Source: a virus
Virus record (IMG/VR): IMGVR_UViG_3300031727_000001
Location: 1-57,324 of that record
Length of the DNA: 57,324 nt
Reading direction: 5' to 3' (one strand)
In this document: in pieces, positions 48,501 to 55,564 of the stretch
How the letters are laid out: the number at the start of each line of letters is the position of its first letter
Position numbering within the stretch: position 1 is the stretch's first letter
The notes under the pieces: generated by a model
What the model was told of the DNA's origin: nothing
The model's database searches: none
Seen by the model: the letters and a program-made list of their open reading frames with translations, nothing else
Made by a program: the position numbers and the translations under genes

Positions 48501-48956
48501 ATGGCGTTAACAGGGTATGAATACATAGGGCCAGAGCGCAATGGCAGATTGGATGCATGGCCTGATCGACAGGCTACGGGAAACGCAGCACGAGCAGATA
48601 AAGCTGCTCAATCACATCGTCGCCCAGCAGGAAAAAATCATCGGTCTGCTGGAGCTGGCGGCGAAAGTGAAGCCTTCGAAGCCGACCATATTGAATACTG
48701 GCATAAATTTCACTCGTCTGCTACAGTGGCCGATACCCCTGTATCTGATAAGCGCGCTGCTGCTGCTGGCGAACTTCACGGTTCAGGAAGTGGCAGAAGT
48801 GATAAGGGCTTTCGCCGGGCTCCAATAGCCTGGATTGTCCTCACTATTGCTGCCGCTATACTTTTCGGGCACCTTATGTTTCAGATCGGCACCGCTTCGC
48901 ATCAATCTGCTTGGTCAGGCTGTGAGATCAGCAAAGGGATGGTGGATTGTCGCTAG
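48501..48956 (+). CDS. single-helix membrane protein, frame shared with a nested gene
   Basis: 151 residues from ATG 48501. A polar middle is followed by a C-terminal hydrophobic helix (IAWIVLTIAAAILFGHLMFQIG, about 117-138). The frame stays open over the whole of another gene read in a different frame (48541-48828). Its TAG overlaps the stop of the minus-strand gene ending at 48953. The N-terminal opening MALTGYEYIGPERN looks like protein, while the middle is rich in A, R, S and G and could be a shadow. Function unknown. Confidence 0.45.
   Translation: MALTGYEYIGPERNGRLDAWPDRQATGNAARADKAAQSHRRPAGKNHRSAGAGGESEAFEADHIEYWHKFHSSATVADTPVSDKRAAAAGELHGSGSGRSDKGFRRAPIAWIVLTIAAAILFGHLMFQIGTASHQSAWSGCEISKGMVDCR
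48541..48828 (+). CDS. coiled-coil membrane protein nested in another frame
   Basis: 95 residues. The first half is a helical coiled coil (IDRLRETQHEQIKLLNHIVAQ, about 8-40), the second carries a hydrophobic helix (LLQWPIPLYLISALLLLANF, about 60-80). Amino-acid use is normal for a protein, so this frame is the safer call in this area. It is completely contained in the 48501-48956 frame. Possibly a holin-like or spanin-like accessory gene given the nearby lysis genes, but not proven. Confidence 0.55.
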   Translation: MADWMHGLIDRLRETQHEQIKLLNHIVAQQEKIIGLLELAAKVKPSKPTILNTGINFTRLLQWPIPLYLISALLLLANFTVQEVAEVIRAFAGLQ

Positions 48957-49126
48957 TGAACTAATGGTCGCTGCCACAACACATTACCATCCATATCCTC
49001 AATGCGGACAACGTGATCGTTTATCTCGCCATGGTCTTCCGGCTTGCATTCTTCACTCGGCTGGATCGGGTAGAAATAACCTTCTCGCGTGATCATAATC
49101 CAGAATGTCGGTAGCAGATCGTTCAT
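48953..49126 (-). CDS. 57-residue hypothetical protein
   Basis: Starts at 49126 after GGAAGGGAT (good ribosome binding site). Sequence MNDLLPTFWIMITREGYFYPI then an acidic stretch and RIEDMDGNVLWQRPLVH. A small beta-type fold. Convergent with the plus-strand gene ending at 48956 (4-base stop overlap). First in line of the minus-strand set extending to the integrase. Confidence 0.6.
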   Translation of the reverse strand: MNDLLPTFWIMITREGYFYPIQPSEECKPEDHGEINDHVVRIEDMDGNVLWQRPLVH

Positions 49127-49134
49127 ATCCCTTC

Positions 49135-49182
49135 CTATTCCCCTGCCTGAGGCGGTTCCGGTAAAGGCATCCAGTCTTTCAT
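49135..49182 (-). CDS. 15-residue peptide frame
   Basis: MKDWMPLPEPPQAGE, ATGA-coupled to the preceding gene (49179-49182). Short peptides of this W-M-P-L-P-E-P-P kind recur in phage small-gene operons. It may only link translation of its neighbours. Confidence 0.3.
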   Translation of the reverse strand: MKDWMPLPEPPQAGE

Positions 49183-49415
49183 TTCAACGCCTCCCCCACT
49201 CCAATATTGTAGGCGCGGATCATTTGGCGTGCTATAGTGAGAAGCTCGGTTTCACGATAGCCGCTCATGTCTGCCTCCAGCGCTTGGATCAGATCAAGGA
49301 CATTTTGGCGTTCGATATTCATCTCTTCCAACTCATGATCTTCTGCATTTGCATGGAAACGATACAACGCCAGCAGGCTGTCGCTGTCTTTCCAATTCCC
49401 AGTCTGGGTTTTCAT
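49179..49415 (-). CDS. hypothetical protein
   Basis: 78 residues, started at 49415 after AAGGAGGAGAG, a very strong ribosome binding site; the longer frame to 49472 is not needed. Helical throughout (LEEMNIERQNVLDLIQALEAD), probably a small helical bundle. Not recognised. Confidence 0.65.
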   Translation of the reverse strand: MKTQTGNWKDSDSLLALYRFHANAEDHELEEMNIERQNVLDLIQALEADMSGYRETELLTIARQMIRAYNIGVGEALK

Positions 49416-49440
49416 TTCTCTCCTCCTTATGCTATATTGA

Positions 49441-49863
49441 CTATCCGATAATTTTCGTCCGCGTAGCTTCAATGAAGGGCGTCATGAGAATATCGCGTGC
49501 GATTGCTTCCGCCATTTTTTCGCAGAGTTCGCGGAGCGGCTCGCCCCACTGAGATCTGTCCTTTATTGGCGGCGCGCGGTGCTCGACGACAATCCTCTGT
49601 CCATTCACAACAGCTATGCCGCGATAGATGTTTTGATGGTTCATATTGTCAGTCTCAACCATAACATGCCCCTCGAAAACATTGTTTTTCAATGGGATTT
49701 GCGCTATGATATTCTTGCTTGTTTCGTCACGCATCTCGTTGAGCAGGCGCACAGATTCATCAGTTGGCGCGCGGTGCTCGTGAACGGTAACGTCTAGATT
49801 TACATAGCTGGGCTTCTCGACTGCTACCGGAACTGGCACGTATTCGGTTTTTCGCTTAAACAT
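49441..49863 (-). CDS. hypothetical protein
   Basis: 140 residues from ATG 49863 behind GGAGAAACGAG. Begins MFKRKTEYVPVPVAVEKPSY, then mixed beta and helix with NIYRGIAVVNGQRIVVEHRAP. Not recognised. It lies between two small genes of the minus-strand unit downstream of the repeat array. Confidence 0.65.
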   Translation of the reverse strand: MFKRKTEYVPVPVAVEKPSYVNLDVTVHEHRAPTDESVRLLNEMRDETSKNIIAQIPLKNNVFEGHVMVETDNMNHQNIYRGIAVVNGQRIVVEHRAPPIKDRSQWGEPLRELCEKMAEAIARDILMTPFIEATRTKIIG

Positions 49864-49894
49864 ATTTCTCGTTTCTCCAGTGTCGGAATAGAGG

Positions 49895-50020
49895 TTAGGA
49901 ATAAGTCCAGATAAGATGCGCCAGCAACACAAGCAGCAGAAAAATCATGATAGGTGCTTGAACACGCATTTGCTTCCAGAACCCGCGCCAGAAATATGGA
50001 CTGTTAAAAGGCCAGATCAT
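49895..50020 (-). CDS. 41-residue membrane protein
   Basis: Starts at 50020 just after AAAGGAGGGATGAAGA. Amphipathic aromatic N terminus (MIWPFNSPYFWRGFWKQMRV) and one hydrophobic helix (APIMIFLLLVLLAHLIW). It is the first gene downstream (leftward) of the 73-bp repeat array. Confidence 0.55.
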   Translation of the reverse strand: MIWPFNSPYFWRGFWKQMRVQAPIMIFLLLVLLAHLIWTYS

Positions 50021-50068
50021 TCTTCATCCCTCCTTTAAGTATGCGTTAGCCGGCGTTAATCCCACATC

Positions 50069-50437
50069 AATCAAAATAATGTCCTTACCCTGCCGTTCCT
50101 CGCCTCGCCTGACTATTCCATACCTATCCAGGCCTGGCCAAAATCAATTAAGTGTCCCTACCTCTCCGGGCGGAGCCGTGCCTGTCCACTCCTGACCACA
50201 GCGCACCATAGCGAAATCAATAAAATCTCCTCACCATACCCTTCCAGACCTTGCCATGCCATTCCTGACCAGACAGGTCCCGACCATAATCAAATAAGTT
50301 TCCCTACCTCACCCCGCCGGGCCTCGCGACGCCAAGCCGCTCCTGACCAGACCTTGCCGTTCCATACCAAATCAATGAAATTATCCCTACCTCGCGCAAC
50401 CTCACCACACCAAGCCGCGCCATACCCCTCCCATCGG
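50069..50437. repeat. array of five 73-bp-type units: AT-rich 16-mer plus phased NNNCC pentamers
   Basis: Units start at 50069, 50142, 50215, 50288 and 50370. Each begins with an AT-rich segment of the type AATCAAnTAAnTnTCC. This is followed by 11 pentamers ending mostly in CC (13 in unit four, fewer in the last), such as CTACC, TGACC, ATACC, TTGCC. The first three starts are exactly 73 bp apart in succession and the fourth interval is 82. On the minus strand it reads GG every 5 bases in long runs. There is no coding frame and no spacer-like variety as in CRISPR arrays. It lies between two minus-strand genes. Confidence 0.9.
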
Positions 50438-50448
50438 TAACTTTAAAT

Positions 50449-50940
50449 CTAAAATGGTGAAGCGATGCGCTTGCTCAGCCCCGCAATTGAACTGATCTTT
50501 GCCCGCGCATCCATGTTCTCTCGTTTCTGTTGGTCGCTTAGTTCCTGGGTTCGAATGTTGCCGACAGCACGCGCCGCCTGTGTAAGAACTTTCTTCATTT
50601 CAATGGAGGCCCGCTCCATTGCTTTTTGTGTTTGATCCGAAGGGGGGACGATGCGATACCCAAGCGACCGCTCTGCCTCCAAATAGAGAAGATCTTCAAG
50701 TTGCACAGCTTCGCGGAAGCGAATGAATTGGGCCATATATTCAAGCTGGATTTTTTTGGCCTTTACCCACGGTGTTTTGTCGTCTGGAACTTTAAGCCCA
50801 AAGGCTTCATGTAGCCATTCATGAGAAATTATTGAATCATAACGGAATTCATCAGCATCCATCGCAACGCGAAATCGCTCTAGCGCCTCTTTCCATGCCG
50901 GGTATTTCTTAAGCTGCTCGTTTGAGATCGTCACTGACAT
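50449..50940 (-). CDS. hypothetical phage protein
   Basis: 163 residues from ATG 50940 (a TTG six bases upstream is less likely). It starts MSVTISNEQLKKYPAWKEALERFRVAM and is helical; residues 35-60 have HEWLHEAFGLKVPDD. The C-terminal half is a long basic helix. The first 32 bases overlap the previous gene. It is the gene just upstream of the repeat array. Function unknown. Confidence 0.65.
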   Translation of the reverse strand: MSVTISNEQLKKYPAWKEALERFRVAMDADEFRYDSIISHEWLHEAFGLKVPDDKTPWVKAKKIQLEYMAQFIRFREAVQLEDLLYLEAERSLGYRIVPPSDQTQKAMERASIEMKKVLTQAARAVGNIRTQELSDQQKRENMDARAKISSIAGLSKRIASPF

Positions 50941-51508
50941 CTGCAAGAACCTCTACGTTGAAGCGCCCAAAGCGCGGCCTGTAGTCACCGATACCAATTG
51001 CTGTGCCACTCCGCTCCATCGTTCTGATAACCTGGTCGCGGTCGAGCGCTGTGTCGTCATACAAAATGGTTGTTACAAGAGACCAGTCCTTGAAACATGG
51101 TCTAGTTCGCAAGGTCTTGCGCTGCTGAACGCCAACGCAGCGCATGTCATAAAAGCCATTGCTCCATAGCTTTTCGATAGTCCGCGGGCCATCATACTCA
51201 AGTGGCATCTTGTCTTCGACGCATCGCGCGTATGCCTTGAATGTCGATCCAAGCTTTTCGCGTTTGCCGGATACCTCCAGCGTCTTGTCGATCCATGTGC
51301 CGGGGATATATGGCCCGATGTCATCGTCAAAATAAATGCCGCCTTTGAACTCCAGCTTTGCCAAAAGCTCATAATCGGCTTCGGTCTTGTTGCGTTTCTT
51401 CGCAACCTTGGAAATCTCCTTGCTGATCTCCAGCAAAGGATTGGCCAACCTTTCATTGTGCTGTAGAAGCGGGGATGTGCCCATAAGTCTGAACTGTACA
51501 TGTGCCAT
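50909..51508 (-). CDS. hypothetical protein with RAMP-like glycine-rich end
   Basis: 199 residues. MAHVQFRLMGTSPLLQHNERLANPL opening, PYIPGTWIDKTLEVSGKR in the middle and GIGDYRPRFGRFNVEVLAD near the end. This order, with a final G-x-G-D-x-R-P-x-F-G-R-F motif, resembles a family of phage proteins whose fold looks like RAMP (Cas7-type) proteins. That link is by pattern only. No CRISPR locus is present here. It is coupled to the downstream gene by overlap. Confidence 0.6.
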   Translation of the reverse strand: MAHVQFRLMGTSPLLQHNERLANPLLEISKEISKVAKKRNKTEADYELLAKLEFKGGIYFDDDIGPYIPGTWIDKTLEVSGKREKLGSTFKAYARCVEDKMPLEYDGPRTIEKLWSNGFYDMRCVGVQQRKTLRTRPCFKDWSLVTTILYDDTALDRDQVIRTMERSGTAIGIGDYRPRFGRFNVEVLADVSDDLKRAA

Positions 51509-51538
51509 GCTGTTTTCCTTTATCTCTTTCCTCTGTCT

Positions 51539-52141
51539 CTACGCGTCGGACCACATTCTATCCGAAAGCTCTTCTTCCTCCGATCCGCCAGCCGTCGTAT
51601 AAATGGATGTCGTGTCAGCCTTCTTGTGCCCAAGCCATTTTTGAATCATGGCTTGCGGAACATTCTTCATGGCGGCTGAAATCCCGAAAGTGTGACGGAG
51701 CGTATGCGGCCCGTGATGCGGAAGTCCGGCTTTCGTCATTATAGTCTTGATCCAGTTATGTGCCTGTCGATCGGTGATTGACCACAATCGCGCCTCCGGG
51801 TTACCGCGCCGAAGCTCGAAGACAAGATCCATCATCTGCATGTATACCGCCGGGACCGGAACCCTGCGCCATTCCTGCTTTGGCGGCTTTTTCAATTTCT
51901 TGCCTTTGTAGGTCTTGTGCAGCTTCAGCGTCTTGATCGCGACTCTTCTCTTCTCAATGTCGATGTCCTTCTGCCGAAGAGCGAGAGCTTCATTCAGTCT
52001 TGCCCCCGTATAGAAGAGCGTGTAAAAAAAGGCGCGGGGCTTTGGACGCATCTGATCGGCTTGAGCCATCACTCTCGGGATTTCGTCGCGTGATAGATAT
52101 TTCTCCATCCCGTCTGTGTCAGTGAGCGAAAAACCGGCCAT
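51539..52141 (-). CDS. int: tyrosine integrase, catalytic domain only
   Basis: 200 residues. The catalytic set R48 (TGARLNEAL), H146-x-x-R149 (HTLRH), H172 (LGHKKADT) and Y181 is complete. There is no room for the N-terminal arm-binding and core-binding domains of lambda-type integrases, since these add more than 100 residues. It resembles FimB-size recombinases. It makes the phage temperate if functional. A 9-bp inverted repeat lies just upstream of its start. Confidence 0.85.
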   Translation of the reverse strand: MAGFSLTDTDGMEKYLSRDEIPRVMAQADQMRPKPRAFFYTLFYTGARLNEALALRQKDIDIEKRRVAIKTLKLHKTYKGKKLKKPPKQEWRRVPVPAVYMQMMDLVFELRRGNPEARLWSITDRQAHNWIKTIMTKAGLPHHGPHTLRHTFGISAAMKNVPQAMIQKWLGHKKADTTSIYTTAGGSEEEELSDRMWSDA

Positions 52142-52277
52142 AATTAGTAAAATTCCTCGATGTTTTCAGTTTTGTCTGGAATTTTATGAAACGATTTGCA
52201 CAAAAAGTCTAGAAAAAAGCACCCTAAATCGGGGATACTCTCATTTTTCTTCAGATAATATCCAAATTCGGAAATCG
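52142..52277. promoter_or_regulatory. AT-rich region upstream of the integrase with inverted repeat, possible attP or operator
   Basis: A perfect 9-bp inverted repeat TAAAATTCC (52148-52156) / GGAATTTTA (52178-52186), arms 21 bp apart, lies 7 bases before the integrase start. The rest is AT-rich with no gene. It could be the crossover site or a self-regulation operator. No tRNA-like sequence is visible, so I cannot assign an att core. Confidence 0.4.
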
Positions 52278-52484
52278 TTAAATTTTAGGCGCGTCGTCGA
52301 TTATCTTTTGCAGATGGTTCGCCGTGTCGAGAAGTCCCTGATCCTCGAATTCGGATTTCAGCTGCCGAGCTTCGGAGAACCAGTGGTCGGACCAGCGTTT
52401 GATCTTCTCATGACTGAGAGGAAGATCGTCATCCCAGAATCTATCTGTGGCGCGCTTCTGGATCATGTCGTAAAGTATTTTCAT
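52278..52484 (-). CDS. small hypothetical protein
   Basis: 68 residues from ATG 52484 after AGGGAAGAG. Aromatic helical N-terminal half (KIKRWSDHWFSEARQLKSEF) and an acidic end. Not recognised. It is the last gene of the right-hand leftward group before the integrase. Confidence 0.6.
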   Translation of the reverse strand: MKILYDMIQKRATDRFWDDDLPLSHEKIKRWSDHWFSEARQLKSEFEDQGLLDTANHLQKIIDDAPKI

Positions 52485-52518
52485 TCTCTTCCCTATCGAA
52501 TGTGGTTAGATGCGGAAG

Positions 52519-52866
52519 TCAGACGCTCACCTTTTCCGGACTATCGTCTTTAGGAACCATCTCTGCGGGACCGAAGTCGTCAATAGATTGTCCCGGTGCC
52601 AGATAGGAGGAAAAGGCCCGTCTCATCTGCTCGTGGCTCAGCTCGTAGCCGAACAGGTTCTTTCCATCGATCATCACGCGCTCTTGCACGTCGATGTTGC
52701 GCCCCTGGAAATCCTCTATCGTTTCGCCGAACTCGTATGGTTTGATGCTCTTGCGATACAGATAGAGTGTGGCGACGGCGAAGTAGACCATCAAGCGGTA
52801 GTTCTCGGTCATTCTCTCTCCTTCGTCGTAGTCCTCGTATTCGTAATCGTCGTATGGATCAGCCAT
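52519..52866 (-). CDS. hypothetical protein
   Basis: 115 residues with a very acidic, tyrosine-rich start (MADPYDDYEYEDYDEGE). A hydrophobic stretch (NYRLMVYFAVATLYLY) may be a core helix rather than a membrane helix. Not recognised. Confidence 0.6.
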   Translation of the reverse strand: MADPYDDYEYEDYDEGERMTENYRLMVYFAVATLYLYRKSIKPYEFGETIEDFQGRNIDVQERVMIDGKNLFGYELSHEQMRRAFSSYLAPGQSIDDFGPAEMVPKDDSPEKVSV

Positions 52867-52869
52867 CTT

Positions 52870-53280
52870 CTATTCTCCCTGCTTTGTGTCTGGGGAGGGA
52901 GGAAGGGGGAGCCAGCCTTTCGGCTCGTAGCAGGTGACACTGTAAGTATCAGTGCCGTCTACGGACCAGCTCCCGTATTTTTTGCTCCCAACGAAAAATT
53001 CGTCCTGGTCGAAATAGTCAGAGATCTCGCCGCAGAGCCTTCCGTATAGAAGAACTGGCTTGTCTTCTGGCGCCATTTCGATTGGCCTCAACTCACGCTC
53101 TGAAAGAAGCTGGCGAAGGGCGGCGGCGGCTTCAGATAATCGCAAGCCATCTTCATGCAGTTGGACTTCTGGCTTTTTGCCGTAATTTTCAGCCCTGTCG
53201 ATCCAGTGCTGACAATCGCGCGCATGCGTTTCGAGGGCGGTTACGATCCGCTCTATTTCTTCTCGGGTCATTTCAGTCAT
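52870..53280 (-). CDS. DUF551-containing protein
   Basis: 136 residues from ATG 53280. The C-terminal half (PIEMAPEDKPVLLYGRLCGE, then VTCYEPKGWLPLPPSPD) is the usual DUF551 pattern ending in W-L-P-L-P-P, common in phage accessory proteins of unknown role. The N-terminal half is a helical hairpin (ERIVTALETHARDCQHWIDRA). Overlaps the preceding gene by 8 bases. Confidence 0.7.
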   Translation of the reverse strand: MTEMTREEIERIVTALETHARDCQHWIDRAENYGKKPEVQLHEDGLRLSEAAAALRQLLSERELRPIEMAPEDKPVLLYGRLCGEISDYFDQDEFFVGSKKYGSWSVDGTDTYSVTCYEPKGWLPLPPSPDTKQGE

Positions 53281-53536
53281 GATCTTTCCCAAGGAAAACG
53301 ACATCGCTCGTGTCTATAGTTGCATCCAGAACCTTCTGGATATCTGAATTAAAACGGCCGGGATGGTCATTAATTCTATTTATTGAAACCAACGCCGTCG
53401 TGAGATGGTCGATGTACTCGCAAATCTCGCGAGCCATCCATTCGTTGAATTCTGAGGAAGTTGCGCGCTTAGAGAGCTTTCCCCTAAGTGCTTTCATGGC
53501 TTCGCGGTTTTCATAGTCTATGGTCATTTTACTCAT
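53273..53536 (-). CDS. small hypothetical protein
   Basis: 87 residues starting MSKMTIDYENREAMKAL at 53536; the longer frame to 53674 is only overlap with the gene upstream. Helical, with EFNEWMAREICEYIDHLTTAL. Overlaps both neighbours by 8 bases. Not recognised. Confidence 0.6.
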   Translation of the reverse strand: MSKMTIDYENREAMKALRGKLSKRATSSEFNEWMAREICEYIDHLTTALVSINRINDHPGRFNSDIQKVLDATIDTSDVVFLGKDHD

Positions 53537-53825
53537 CCTCGTTCTCCTTGTCTGAGCGCTTGAGAGAGCGGAGGGCATCGATACAAGCATTGCACGCAAA
53601 ACGCTCACCGTAGCTTGAATGGGGCTGATTGGTTGCGTATTCTGGCGATAAAAAATCCTCGCGCTCTTTCTCAATCAACTTGATGCATTCCTCTACGATC
53701 GCTGCAGCCATCACTTCGTAATCATTTTGCGTAGAGGCGTTCAGGTCTTCCCAATCCTTAACGAACCCCAAACGGATACCTGCAAAGGCTTCATGGGCGA
53801 TCTGGCCGATTGTCTTCTTATCCAT
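53529..53825 (-). CDS. hypothetical protein
   Basis: 98 residues. Opens MDKKTIGQIAHEAFAGI and has WEDLNASTQNDYEVMAAAIVEECI, a pattern seen in many small phage proteins that follow one fold (helix, loop, helix). Two cysteines at CNAC could hold a metal. Start is coupled to the previous stop (TGATG). Confidence 0.65.
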   Translation of the reverse strand: MDKKTIGQIAHEAFAGIRLGFVKDWEDLNASTQNDYEVMAAAIVEECIKLIEKEREDFLSPEYATNQPHSSYGERFACNACIDALRSLKRSDKENEDE

Positions 53826-54019
53826 CAGTCTTCTCCATCAAACAAAAATGGCGCCGGTTTCGTTGTGGTAACGGAGACGATGGCGTATCCAGCATCTTCT
53901 ATTGCGGCAAGGGCGGTTTCTGCAATATCATGCCATTGTGAAAACGATGAGTATGGGCCAGTTCTATTGCATTCTTTAAAGTATCCTGCGACATAGGCTT
54001 TCAGCTTGTCTCTATCCAT
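53825..54019 (-). CDS. small hypothetical protein
   Basis: 64 residues from ATG 54019, behind GGAGAAATC; upstream codons to 54037 are not needed. Sequence DKLKAYVAGYFKECNRTGPYSS, then HDIAETALAAIEDAGYAIV, resembling small phage helical proteins. Not recognised. Confidence 0.6.
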   Translation of the reverse strand: MDRDKLKAYVAGYFKECNRTGPYSSFSQWHDIAETALAAIEDAGYAIVSVTTTKPAPFLFDGED

Positions 54020-54380
54020 CTGATTTCTCCTCATCAATGAAGTTCAGAGACGGTAGCGGTTTCATCAGGTTCACGGCTGTGATAAGCTTGTTACGGTAGG
54101 CTTTGGCATGAGTACCTTTGTTCCAGTCGCTCCCAAGGCATAGGCAATAGGCGAGATTGATTATCTCCCGTGCTTCCTCCAGCTCAGCCTTCAGGCTGGA
54201 TAGCTCGGCGATCGCGCGGATCTCAGCAACGGCGCTTGGCACGCGCTCCATGACCTGATCGACGCTATCCCCGGTAACGAGCAATCCTTTTAACTGCGGG
54301 CTGGTGCCGTAATAGAGGCCATGATCGCCGAGCCGGATATTGACTGGCATTCCGTTGCAATCCATGCTGAACTCAGCCAT
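54012..54380 (-). CDS. HicB/DUF1902-like domain protein
   Basis: 122 residues. The first 60 (VNIRLGDHGLYYGTSPQLKGLLVTGDSVDQVMERVPSAVAEI pattern) resemble the partial RNase H-like HicB/DUF1902 fold: strand, strand with Y-Y-x-T/A-x-x-P-x-L-x-G-x-x-x-x-G-x-S, then a helix. The remainder is helical. No HicA toxin lies next to it, so a toxin-antitoxin role is not supported; in phages such domains occur alone. Confidence 0.55.
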   Translation of the reverse strand: MAEFSMDCNGMPVNIRLGDHGLYYGTSPQLKGLLVTGDSVDQVMERVPSAVAEIRAIAELSSLKAELEEAREIINLAYCLCLGSDWNKGTHAKAYRNKLITAVNLMKPLPSLNFIDEEKSDG

Positions 54381-54630
54381 TCTCTTTCCCTTCTTCAGCT
54401 ATAGAGCGTACCCGCACAGAAAGATCATCAAACCGTGCTCTATCGGTCTTGGTGCGTGCGTTCATTTCTTGAGATGTCTTAACAAGATCGTTCGCTGCTC
54501 CAAGTGCAGAATCAAGCTGGCGATCAATATCCTTCAGATATTTGTTGGCTTTCCAATTGGCGATTCCCCATCCGAAAGCAAATGCAGCCACTATCCAACC
54601 GATTAAGCCAAGCCAGTGAATTTCGATCAT
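54373..54630 (-). CDS. membrane-anchored coiled-coil protein
   Basis: 85 residues. A hydrophobic helix at about 5-24 (HWLGLIGWIVAAFAFGWGIA) is followed by a long helical coiled coil to the end. ATGA-coupled to the XRE regulator upstream and overlapping the HicB-like gene. Might be a small membrane-bound structural or regulatory factor; not recognised. Confidence 0.65.
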   Translation of the reverse strand: MIEIHWLGLIGWIVAAFAFGWGIANWKANKYLKDIDRQLDSALGAANDLVKTSQEMNARTKTDRARFDDLSVRVRSIAEEGKENG

Positions 54631-54992
54631 CCTTCCCCTCCAGATAATGTCCTCGCCAGGTTTAAAAGAGCTGCTTTCTGCTTTGGCGATTGAATTGCGT
54701 TATAGGCATGGGCCATGTTATGATCGGCGCGATTGATAAGTGTATCCCAGTCAAATGGGCGGTGTTCTTTCTCGATGAGACCGCGGTAAAGATCCATGAC
54801 TTGGCAATTAAAAAAATCTGCGATTTGCAATAGGAAATAGGGTTTAACGGAGTTGGTGCCGTTCTCGAATTTCTGGATCTGCTGGAAGGTGACGCCAATC
54901 ACCTTCCCCAAATCAGCTTGGGAAGCCTTCGCGGCTAGCCGGAGAGCGCGGATGTTCTTCCCTATGATTTTGTTTGTTTCTTCTAGGGTCAT
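54627..54992 (-). CDS. XRE-family HTH transcriptional regulator
   Basis: 121 residues. HTH at about 10-65 (GKNIRALRLAAKASQADLGKVIG, TFQQIQKFENGTNSVKP) is a textbook XRE domain of the kind common in Rhizobiales. The second half (residues 75-121) is helical. Within the leftward small-gene operon. It could act on the operators at 5160-5293 or 13084-13128, untested. Confidence 0.85.
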   Translation of the reverse strand: MTLEETNKIIGKNIRALRLAAKASQADLGKVIGVTFQQIQKFENGTNSVKPYFLLQIADFFNCQVMDLYRGLIEKEHRPFDWDTLINRADHNMAHAYNAIQSPKQKAALLNLARTLSGGEG

Positions 54993-55028
54993 CTCGCCCT
55001 CTCGTATTTCTGTTTCATAGCCTTCCTT

Positions 55029-55292
55029 TCACCCCTGTTCGGCAGCGAGCTTGTCGTGAGCCATTTGCAGGTAATGAGCCGCCTTCTTGAGGTCGAGTAA
55101 CTCGTTATCCGGTCGGGAACTCCTACCAAAGCGTGCCAAATATCGCTTCGCATGATCGACGCAATATTGCGCTGTCTGATCAGTGATGATATCATTCCCT
55201 TCGTCGCCGTATTGCGGGACAGTGTATTTTTCAATATGCTCTGCCACTTCGTTTGCGAAGCGGACCCAGTCTTTGCCGCGTTTGCTTGTCAT
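55029..55292 (-). CDS. hypothetical phage protein
   Basis: 87 residues from ATG 55292 after AAGGAAGG. An alternative ATG lies at 55313. Helical with VRFANEVAEHIEKYTVPQYG and KKAAHYLQMAHDKLAAEQG. The pattern is familiar from small proteins of Rhizobiales phages. Not recognised by function. It is the first gene after the broken tnpB. Confidence 0.65.
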   Translation of the reverse strand: MTSKRGKDWVRFANEVAEHIEKYTVPQYGDEGNDIITDQTAQYCVDHAKRYLARFGRSSRPDNELLDLKKAAHYLQMAHDKLAAEQG

Positions 55293-55402
55293 ATCGTCAC
55301 CTTCCTTTTCCATTGTTTCGCTCTATCCCGCTCATCTTTCGACGGGAATCCTGTGGTGTCTCACTTGGTTCTCTCAATGAGTTTTCCGCTGGCACGCACG
55401 CC

Positions 55403-55564
55403 TCATCTGGCCACGTTTTGCCCGCCCGGACCCACTACGGCCCGGCTCAGAATTACCCTCGCGGCTGCGACGTCTCGGTCAGCGGCATAGCCGCAAGCAC
55501 AATCGTGTGTGCGGTCGGTCAAAGTCTTCGCCGCTACCGTCCCGCATTCCGGTTCACGTGACAT
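55403..55564 (-). pseudogene. tnpB remnant, C-terminal part (zinc ribbon end and RuvC-III)
   Basis: 53 codons from an ATG at 55564 that overlaps the end of the LAGLIDADG gene. It reads ECGTVAAKTLTDRTHDCACG and then AADRDVAAARVIL. This aligns with the end of the intact TnpB at 17508-18641 (CGQIVAKTLATREHRCECG; LDRDVAAAMVV). It keeps the second half of the zinc ribbon and the last RuvC aspartates. The first two RuvC motifs are missing, so it cannot be an active nuclease. It is the distal half of a tnpB gene split by a LAGLIDADG gene. Confidence 0.75.

Noticed and set aside
50069-50437. CRISPR array
   Set aside because: The units have no constant repeat separated by unique spacers; both the boxes and the pentamer trains are degenerate and there are no cas genes.
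54012-54380. HicA/HicB toxin-antitoxin pair
   Set aside because: Only a HicB-like domain is visible; neither neighbour has the HicA pattern with its histidine.
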